In this document: piece by piece, positions 55,693-64,000 of the stretch | Position numbering within the stretch: the first letter of the stretch is position 1 | Layout of the letters: each line of letters opens with the position of its first letter | Assembly (NCBI GenBank): GCA_933228895.1 | Contig: OW121848.1 | Coordinates: forward strand, 141,378,615 to 141,442,614 | DNA: 64,000 nucleotides | Direction of reading: 5' to 3' | DNA from: Platycnemis pennipes | Lineage: Eukaryota; Arthropoda; Insecta; Odonata; Platycnemididae | Notes under the pieces: model-generated | What the model saw: only the letters and a program-made list of their open reading frames with translations | Told to the model about the DNA's origin: nothing | Database searches by the model: none | Translations under genes and position numbers: made by a program

Positions 55693-57506
55693 AAAACTGG
55701 TTGAAAATACGTCATCTCATTCGTAATTTTGGTGAGTTTGAATGAAGATGTTGGAAAGTAGACATACACGTCATATCTAGGAGTGAGGGAACGAGGAGAT
55801 ACTATAGGGAGGATGATTATTACTATTCTCAAGGTTTTTCTCCTCTGTTCCTTAAAGGATTTCGAAGCGAAATGAGTTTCCGCTAGCACAATGCTAAAAC
55901 ATTCAGGAAAAGAGCCTTGACCAAAAATATTACGGCAGTGTCTGGTTATGATTCCTCATTATCGGCCAAAAAAGAAAAATAATGGCTTAAGAATAATGAA
56001 ATATCCCATGAAATATTAAGCGATCATTTGAATTGAGGTTGTAAGAAAGATAAACCTGTCGCAATTGTGGCAAAAGTTTCATCGGTCATTTCGTTGTAGG
56101 TGGTCACAGAATTCTTAGTGTCGCAAAGAAATGCGTTTGTGGGAGGATTAGAAATCGTGAGCCGTAAAAATAAGGTTATAGATGGATGTATTAAGGTTCA
56201 TAAACCGGCTCATTCTATTGCTCAGGAGACTTGAATGAATGGGACGAAGAGATTTGCCATGGTGCGACACTTCAATGTGAACGGTACAAATTTTCATTAT
56301 TCTTTTTATTATTAGAAATTTTTTTTTTCTAGCCGGGCGTGACTATTGCGAGAAGAACTAGAGGAAATCAACGTTCAGGAGTAACCCATTTTATTTTTAA
56401 CGAAGTAAAATATATACATGGTAACGTTTATTTTCAAGCAGACTGCTGAACTTGCTAATTTTGGATCATTTATTATTTTGAGGGCACTACGTTTGCGTTG
56501 ATGTCACAATTAACCATAATGTATATAACACATTGGGATAGACATTAAAAGGATAAATACTTCACCTCATTGACTACCACCATTTTTTTCAAGGAAATAC
56601 GTATACTCCGATACCTTCTCTTGCGATAACTCAGCCAAATTCTGAGTTGCACGATATCATGCGGTATTTTAAGTTTGGGAATTGTGATTGCTTGGGCACA
56701 GAACAAGTTTCCTCGTTCCTGAGTTTACCGAATGATAGCCGTGAAGAGTAAATATTTATTGAGAGGGACTGTGCTATAGAGTTGGCGCGACCATGAACTG
56801 CGAGCAAATAGTTCGATGAGTTCGCGCACATGTGAGCGGCCTGGCGACCACGGCCTCTGAGCAGCAATCCGCCGCCCGTCATGGCAACCGATCGAGTTGG
56901 CCACACACCTGTCGGGAGGGCCGATGCTTATGACCATTCTCTTTTTTGCTGTTTTCGGACCTTGTTGGGCTTAGCCGCGACAAAACATGTTAAATGCATG
57001 ATAATTGGACTCATAATTGTACTAATTATCCTAAATACATCTCATCTATCGTAAAAAATAGTTATTTCTCTCAAAACAAGGCGGTATGTTGTGGTTGTAA
57101 CCTAAGCTAAAGCTGCGTAGCACCACGAAAGTCATATCGAGAGTGGGAAACAGTCTGGGTAGCGTCTTTTTATGTCCAGATATTTTGACACTCGGCGACA
57201 TTTTTAGTGTTGATGAGTCCGATATGATGTATTTAAAAATACCGACGACGTACGCATATTCTCAGAAAATGAATTATTTTGCTGTAATTAATAAGCAAAT
57301 TAAATTAAAGGAAACTATGTCAAAAGAAAACTTAACATATAAAAATCCTTTTATATGAATATATTCATATTTATTTGTGGGTGATTAATGAATATTTACG
57401 CTTTCATCCACTTGTAATGAGTAGGTACTCAATTTCACCTCTCATCCAACATGAAAGGAAATAATTAAGAAATATTGCGAAAATGCGTAATGTATATATA
57501 TGGTAC
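55693..57506. other. Intergenic sequence without a recognised gene
   Basis: Nothing supported. Confidence 0.3.
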
Positions 57507-58670
57507 ATGCAGACCAAAGTTGGGAAAGTAACCAAAAAAATTAACTGATTTAAGTTAAAGTTAATCGCTGTAAAAAGTAAATAGTTAAAGTTAAAAGTTA
57601 CTTTTCTGATAAAGTAACTGATTAGAGCTAAAGTTTAAAAAAAGTAACTTTTACGTTAAAAGTTACTTTTTCAGTTACTTTGGCAAATTGGATGCTGTGG
57701 AAATAGAGGCCTTGATGGTTTTTTGTTTTGAGAAACGAAGCGAACACTGAAAACTGCCATTGTGCTGTTGGTCAGGCTTCCTAGTGTCTGCTGAAAGGAT
57801 TCGGCGATTTTTTCTGAGGTGGAACTCCAATTCCGGGATTTTTAAGTTGTCGTGAAAATAAGACTTTCTGTCGAACCATGGTGCGTCTGTAATTTGCCAC
57901 CAAAGATTGTTCTGTGCGGTAGAAAGTGCTTTAAGGTTAGTTTTTGATATCGATCCCCACATTGCGATGTGAAGTATCCCTTCACAATTGTAAAATTTCA
58001 ATGGAAACGGCTTAGTTATATAGAGTTACGATGGATGCTGAGGGTGTGCCTGCGCACGTTTTCTCGCGATTCACTGGAGGCTGATGTATTGACGAAGTAA
58101 TGTCGCCGACCTTTAGGCATACGTAGACTGGCGCATCGTAACAGATACTTTAGTTTGAATAAACCCCTCCCGCTCGTTACTCGTTACAGATTTTTAGGTG
58201 ACCCTTCTTTCTCGGCTTCAACTATGCAGTATTCACAATATGATGTCATCGAGTAAGGCATACGAGCCCTCCAGGACATTGTCTTTACATGGTTTCGTGT
58301 TTTCTCGTCTGAGGGTGCGTTTATAAACCTTGGCGGTCACTCTCCTCATCCCCGCTTTTGTTTGGATGTATTCGTCTGAGACTATTCATTGAATTCTTAC
58401 ACAACTGCCCTTGCATTCTTCGATACCGTTTGATTTTCTAATTTGTCTGTTAGGCAACCTTTGCGCCCAAATTCGAACAGGTCGACATTCGCCAAATATT
58501 AACGAAAAAAATTAACTGAAGTTAGTTTTGTATCAGTTAATGCATAATTTTAACGATTAAAAGTTAACTCTTCTAAAAATTAGCGGTTAAATGAAATAGT
58601 TTACCATTTTTTTAACGATTAATTTTAATCGTTACCTTTTTTAACCGTTAATCCCAACTATGATGCAGAC
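57507..58670. mobile_element. hAT-type non-autonomous element with 8-bp target duplication
   Basis: ATGCAGAC stands directly outside both ends (57507-57514 and 58663-58670). The element (57515-58662) begins CAAAGTTGGGAAAG and ends with the near-inverse CCCAACTATG, fitting the 8-bp duplication and CA..G tips of hAT elements. Both ends are packed with subterminal AGTTAACT/AAAGTAAC-type words. A Jockey-like fragment sits inside; no transposase was seen. Confidence 0.82.
57690..58005 (-). pseudogene. Jockey-like LINE fragment nested in the hAT element
   Basis: The minus strand has an open frame encoding YNCEGILHIAMWGSISKTNL, QNNLWWQITDAPWFDRKSYF and then LKIPELEFHL, the C-terminal end of Jockey-clade reverse transcriptases (usually Y.SPIWG.A....L...QNK.LR.I..APWF.RN..I..DL.IP). 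It is a close relative of 15630-15935. Confidence 0.8.
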
Positions 58671-59805
58671 ATGACTAGATCATAAAAAATACACTAATTT
58701 AATCTCAATCTTATCTTCGTTCTCTCGACGTAATCAATATAAATTTGTTATTTGTAATGTGTGCGATTGTATTTCCATGTTGAGGGATTTTTAATGAAGG
58801 CATCGTGATGTGATGTGTTTTGATGTTAAAATGGTCTTGACTATAATGTGAAACAATATGGAATTCGACAGTTTATTTTGATTTTGTAATGGTCATTGCT
58901 ATAATGTGAAACGATATGAAATTCGTCAGAAGTTCAGGCATTCAAAAGTAGCGGCGAAGTGAATGTTGAGAAGAGACGGTTCCTCCTCGGTATCATTTTT
59001 CTGTGAATCATAAGTTATTGCAGTAGGGAAGATAAGCTGCTTGCTGGGGGTTTCCTCGATTTCCCATCGAAAATTTCAAATCTCCTTCCCTCCTACTGCC
59101 GCAGGACTAGCAGAAGATATCAGCCTCGCGTCAAGAAAACCTAAAAAGTATAAATTTTGCCCTTATTTACACGTTTCCCATTCGTAGTATCAAAAACGCA
59201 AGGGCGATAGAACAGTTTGAGGGAGCGTGGTCACCATGTGAACACACAAAGTGGCTAGTGAGCAACAATCGAGGCCGTTGGCCACGGCCGCTCAAGGGTG
59301 TGGGTGCTCTTAAATCGCTTCAAGTTCGATAATAACTTTTTGATTTCAGGTATCTGAGAGCAAATAGGGAAGTGACGCTTTTATCATGTCTCTCTCTTCG
59401 AAGATACAACAACTAAAAGTGATGGTGTGGTACGGCCACTCCTCACTTGGCAGTTGAAAAATATTATTTGTGTGTGGCAGCCGAGTTCGAAAACAGGTCA
59501 AATAAAGAAACAAGCCAACTAAGTGTGATTCCCCTTTGCTCAATTTTCAACGCCATGATCCCGACTTCAACGTTCTGGTGAAGAGTGGCTTGGGAGTCAA
59601 GGAGAGACCGTGTCTATCTTGGGGTGGGGTGCGAGGCAAGGCGTGGCTGTGGCCTGGAGGGTGATTGACACTGGTAGGGCTGTCGATATGTGGAGGGAAC
59701 GGTTTACGAGGAGATTGGATTCTGGGGTGAATGCGTATCGGGCCCGGCAGATGTCCCGAGTCCTACCTCAACATTTCGGGAGGACCCATACCCGTACAGG
59801 ACCCA
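58671..59805. other. Intergenic sequence
   Basis: No recognised gene. The frame 59610-59864 runs into the following LINE tip and is probably chance. Confidence 0.3.
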
Positions 59806-60430
59806 TCTGCGTACATCTGTGTGATACCTTGAGAGCCACCGCGAGGGTGTGTGGCAGTAGGTGAAGATCACCGAAATTGCACTACTGACATGCAAATATG
59901 AGCTACACTACTACTACTTCATGGAAACAATTTAGTTCACACACCTCTATGGTGGCTAGCAGGGTATTATGCAGATGTAGTTATAAGGGTCACGCGTAAC
60001 TAGATATCTACTTGTACGTCTATGTGGATGTAGACGAGGTCATCTAGTTGCGCTAGTTGCTAGATAGTTATTATCTACATTGTAGCGAAGTGATTACGGG
60101 TAAGAAAGGCTTTGTCTAAATATATTTATCTCTATTTCACTAGCATGCACAGTTTAATAACGTAAAACATGCTACATGCACTACAGATTACTCCAACAAT
60201 TTTTCGCCTACCTATACCTTTGCTACGCTGCCTATTGTGTTCTTTTGGTACACGGGAAAATTGGTATTTTAGATCATCGGTATTACAATCTATCTCACTA
60301 ATCTTGTTTATCTGATCAAGTTTTGCATAATCCGCGGGGGTTCTTAAAAATATCAAACGTCATTGGTAAACAAATCAGCTTCTAATACACTAAAAAAGGC
60401 TTAGCATAAATGCTAACCTGCTTTCTGACG
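59806..60430 (-). mobile_element. CR1-like LINE 3' end and RT remnant, with a second tip in plus orientation
   Basis: ACATCTGTGTGATACCTTGA, then GAGCCACCGCGAGGGTGTGT, is the inverse 3' tip. At 59935-59987 a plus-oriented tip (CACACACCTCTATGGTGGCT, AGCAGGGTATTATGCAGATG) interrupts it. At 60132-60356 the minus strand encodes TPADYAKLDQINKISEIDCN and KEHNRQRSKGIG, as in the 42.4-kb copy. Confidence 0.72.
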
Positions 60431-60439
60431 CTGCTGTTG

Positions 60440-60530
60440 TTGTGAAGAATTTAGAAGAGGACAATTATGTAAATACGTGTCAATTGCGTCACACCAATCT
60501 TAGGATTGTTGATCGACGATGATGATCATT
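60440..60530 (+). mobile_element. 3' tail of the 34.5-kb LINE family
   Basis: GTGTCAATTGCGTCACACCA, then ATCTTAGGATTGTTGATCGA and CGATGATGATC, is the family's 3' end. Confidence 0.6.
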
Positions 60531-62520
60531 ATGCTACTTTATGATATACTTAACAATCATATTTACATTATTTAACGACAAATTTTAGTGAAAAAATCAG
60601 TTCGTTGGTCGTGTGTTGACTACATTTCAGTGGGGGCGAAAATGTAAGACGGAGATGGAGGAAGAAAAAGAGTGAGGAAGAAAAAGAGTGAGATGGATGA
60701 ACAGAGAATGGTTTAAGAGAATATTTTATCAAAAGAGCATGTATTGAAATTGGTCCTCATTCTCTGCAAGGGAATTGATAAAATGTGGCCGCCGGCTTCC
60801 AACTTGAGAAAAGTTGACCGTTTGAACTGCAAAGCTTCAGAGCGAAAAGCGAGGTTGACTTCCCATTATAAATTGGAATTCTATCCTAGCTTCGCTGTTT
60901 AATGTACACCGTATTCGTTTACCTCTGTAATCAGTTACGGCTGAGCGATTGGTTGCGATCGTGGTAATTATGTTATTTCCTTAGATGGAATAATTTCACT
61001 GTGGAAGTAAAAATTTACAATTAGTGGATAAAATCTTGTATATAAATCCGTATATAAATCATTTGAAAGAGACTCGGGTAGCCTGACTAAAGTTTGCTTG
61101 AACTTGTTGTAGGGACGTTATTGAGGTGACGAAATTAGTTCTTTTCGAGCGATATCATTTTTTGGTGCTTCCAAGATTGAAAACCTGAGATAAATTCTAT
61201 TTTAGATAAGTGCTGAGCGTGATATCGGAGTAAGTCACTGAAATATTCCCCGATGATGACGTTGAAGGGAGCCTTCATTTTGTCCCTCGTTTCCTGCACC
61301 TTGGGTGAGTAAAGTGAAGATTTGCATATGGTTTGGTAAATATTAGGAAATGTCGACCCTTTAAATAGGATAGAGTAGCCTTTACCTTTCGTTGGTCCGC
61401 TTCCTAGTTTTCTGAGGACAATTTTATTTTGCATCTTCATTCGACGGCGCTGAAACCGCCGCTTGGGAAAAAGTTAAATACGCGATCCTCAAAGGTCCAT
61501 ACGCTTCGTAGTGGAACACTGATATGAAGATCTGCGCATTGTGCAATGGAGGAGGTCAAGGTATCGGTTTCATTAGATGAATTTCATGGGCGATTCCAAT
61601 CCCCAAGCCGGCTAACACAAAGTTTAATCGTGTTAACCTGCTTGGAGTTGAAATCGTCCATGGAATTTGTCTAATGATACTACCACCTTGACTTTTGATT
61701 GAATCTTTGTTGTTCTTGATTTGGATCCAGTTAACTTCATCCATTTTTTTAAATTCATTCACTCTCATCTCCGAGACCCTATGTATATTCAATGCAGTTA
61801 GTTAGTGATTCAAAACTGAATCGAATCTAATTTTTGACGTTAAAATCTACTGTTTGAAGTTTGATTGGTGTCTGTGTGCTTGTCTGATCAACTTCCTTCC
61901 CCAATTATATTTCCCCATCAGGCGCCACTAATTCCAATCTTCTATTTAGCTGTGGTTCAAAGTCTTGTCACTTCTGTTCTCTAAAACTTCAAAGGAGTCA
62001 GTTAACATCCTGAGTCACAGCGACGAGTAATATTTGCGCAGTTTACAGCGTGTTTCATGAATAATTGAATAAATCTGTATCCTGCGTAAATTCGGTGTCG
62101 CAGTTTTATCGAATTTTGTTTCCTCTCAGGAAATCCGACACGTCCTCATTTCAACTTCTAAAATCCCATGTCCCATTCCAAGCCCAGGTGATTCTATTTC
62201 GTCTCTCGTTCCTCAATAGGATGCGAGAGTATTTTGTTCGACAACGACTGTCGAAGCAATGCTGGCTTAGCATGAGTCACCACCCCAAAGGGCCGAGTTT
62301 TCGTTCGGCCTCATCGCGCTATTGTTTCCGTCGCAGATGCTTCCACGAGAATAATACTTGGCGTGGTTCTCAATACTATTTGTTTTGTTAGGAAGAGACC
62401 ATCGCTTTGATCACCGTCAGACAAGGTTTAGACCTCTTTGCAGCTGCTTCTGTGAGTCACGGATGCAAACCCTGAACTGTGCTGTGCCTTGCTGAGAATG
62501 TTATCATTTAGACTAAAGTG
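60531..62520. other. Unrecognised sequence, two adjacent minus-strand frames
   Basis: Minus-strand open frames at 61792-61556 (78 codons) and 61440-61135 (101 codons) follow each other. No family is recognised and splice sites linking them were not evident. They could be remnants of a gene or transposon, or chance. Nothing else is supported here. Confidence 0.3.
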
Positions 62521-62830
62521 TATCTACATCTACATAATACCCTGCAAGCCACCATAGAGGTGTGTGGCAGGAGGTAAATTCACACCAAAGATGCATTACA
62601 TATAATGCTTAAATGATTAGTGACTATATTCTGTTGGAATCAAAACAATTCAAAAAGAGATTTATATGGCAAATCAGGCATGAACAGACATGCTGTTAGT
62701 TGGGTTAGCTCAAAGTCCTTACACTAACATGCAACTACCAATGCTATCCATTGATACACTTGTGTATACACTATTGAATATATATACAGCTATCACTTGT
62801 ATATACACTATTGAATATATTTACATCCCC
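62521..62830 (-). mobile_element. CR1-like LINE 3' end
   Basis: TATCTACATCTACATAATAC, then CCTGCAAGCCACCATAGAGG and TGCTGTTAGTTGGGTTAGC, the same subfamily as 34210-34500. Confidence 0.75.
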
Positions 62831-63054
62831 AATTTTATGACGAAAGAAGGACATTTTGAAACTGTCGGTTCGGATCTCAATTTAATTAGTTTAATGACCA
62901 TGGTCCAGTCTACCATAGTAATTTGGTGTTCGCCAAACGGTAATTGCATAGATAATCCAGTTGATGTTGCTGTCAAGAAAGTGTGGACAAATGAAAACAT
63001 TTGCATCATTAATGTTTAATAATTTGGGTATTGATAGCATAATTCTTCCCAATC
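62831..63054. other. Intergenic sequence
   Basis: Nothing recognised. Confidence 0.3.
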
Positions 63055-63360
63055 GCACACCTTTTATTTATGGCGCTAATGACCTTAGCTGTTAGTCTAC
63101 TCCCCTAATAGCGACAACAACGATAAAGGGTGGAGAACAACCCCGCGTCGACATTTGCCCGCTGGTTAACGAAAGGCACCAATTGGTCTACTGCTTTACA
63201 TTCTACCTGACGGATGGAGAACTAAACTTGAAGTGCTCCTCACTTAGCACTCTAAGCAGAGAGGGGAACTTCCAATTAAAAAAGCCTCTGTTCCTATTGG
63301 GATTCGAAGTCAGACCCTTGAGCGGGAGGCCAGTGTTATAGCCATTACTCCAACCTGATC
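63055..63360 (-). repeat. tRNA-derived SINE, copy 2
   Basis: On the minus strand GTTGGAGTAATGGCTATAAC (box A region), then GGCCTCCCGCTCAAGGGTCT and GACTTCGAATCCC (box B), form a tRNA-like head. The body has GAGTGCTAAGTGAGGAGCAC, matching copy 1 at 21385-21700, and the tail has GGCGCTAATGACCTTAGC. Confidence 0.8.
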
Positions 63361-63368
63361 ATACGCGT

Positions 63369-63510
63369 ACATCTACATGTACGTAACACCCTGCGAGCCT
63401 CTGCGAGGGTGAGCGGCAGGGGGTGAAAATCACCATACTTGCACTACTGACATGCAACTAACAATAAGACCTAAAATGAGATAACTAAATGGAAACAACT
63501 TTGGTGAACT
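63369..63510 (-). mobile_element. CR1-like LINE 3' tip
   Basis: ACATCTACATGTACGTAACA, then CCCTGCGAGCCTCTGCGAGG and GTGAAAATCACCATACTTGC. Confidence 0.7.
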
Positions 63511-64000
63511 ATTGGCGGCTTGTACAGGATGAACGCGGCTACAATGCACGGGTTAAACCACGCCGGTCGCTTGCCGAGGGAGCTCGCTTTCACCAATATA
63601 AATACCAATCGATATAAATTGAACGCATGTTTGAAATATTACACAATTACATAATGGATACGTTCAGGACATGTGGATTATAACGCCAGCAAGAACGAAA
63701 TTCTACGACACCCCAGTTTTGAAATGCTAACTTTTTATAAAATTGATAGCAACTTTTGTTCTATTAAAGTTATACACTTGAAACTTACGAAATGCATGGA
63801 AAACATGCATATATAACATTCTTTAAACTTTGGTTGCAATTGAACCCCTTGCTATTGATTTACGAGTCGTCAAAGTTGGCGCTTCGCTCGAACACCGTCT
63901 AAAACAAGCACTTTTTAAGTTACAACCGTTGTAAAATATATGAAAATGCATTCTAAAAATTTAAGATTTTCATCCAGGAACGCAGAATAAAACAAGAAAA
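63511..64000. other. Intergenic sequence to window end
   Basis: Nothing recognised. Confidence 0.3.

Noticed and set aside
1..64000. A CRISPR array or bacterial-type operon
   Set aside because: The window has spliced genes, SINEs and LINEs. No regularly spaced identical repeats with unique spacers were seen; the 84-bp unit at 24.06 kb is a simple tandem repeat.

Overview
This is a stretch of a large, repeat-rich animal nuclear genome. It has spliced genes with GT-AG introns, long non-coding gaps and AATAAA signals. Many non-LTR, Penelope-like, mariner, pogo/Tigger, hAT and SINE remnants are present. The repeat mix (CR1-like LINE tails ending in a TACATCTACAT-type sequence, Jockey-like LINEs, a 5S-derived SINE, tRNA-SINEs with a GGCGCTAATGACC-type tail) suggests an arthropod, probably an insect with a big genome. 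The species cannot be fixed from sequence alone.

Only two protein-coding genes are well supported. (1) At 10970-11980 (+) lies the last coding exon of a CSRNP/AXUD1-type nuclear protein, followed by a 3'UTR of about 1.2-1.6 kb. Its earlier exons are not visible, so most or all of 1-10969 is probably intron. (2) At 28937-35893 (-) there is a complete three-exon gene for a 278-residue four-pass membrane protein with an N-terminal PPxY motif and a C-terminal CCxxCC tail. A TATA-like promoter candidate lies near 36.67 kb, inside a CpG-rich block (35.45-40.3 kb). Its introns are full of LINE and SINE debris.

The rest is transposon-derived or unrecognised. 1-10 kb holds a diverged direct repeat, a LINE remnant, a pogo-like element with terminal repeats, a 5S-derived SINE and the tail of a Tigger transposase. 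13-28 kb holds a Jockey fragment, a pogo-type MITE, an internally deleted Penelope-like element (18.54-20.87 kb) with inverted terminal repeats and a nested LINE, two SINE tails, and two members of a strange CAC/GTG-rich foldback family (23.84-24.30 and about 27.2-27.5 kb). 36-64 kb holds two hairpin loci that look like collapsed Penelope-like termini, an internally deleted mariner, a hAT element with an 8-bp target duplication and a nested Jockey fragment, an (ATAAT)n array, and a dense scatter of CR1-like LINE 3' ends.

The most interesting signals are three independent Penelope-related loci that all have inverted termini with hammerhead-ribozyme-like core motifs and palindromic stem III sequences, and the CAC/GTG foldback family, which I cannot assign to a known transposon class.
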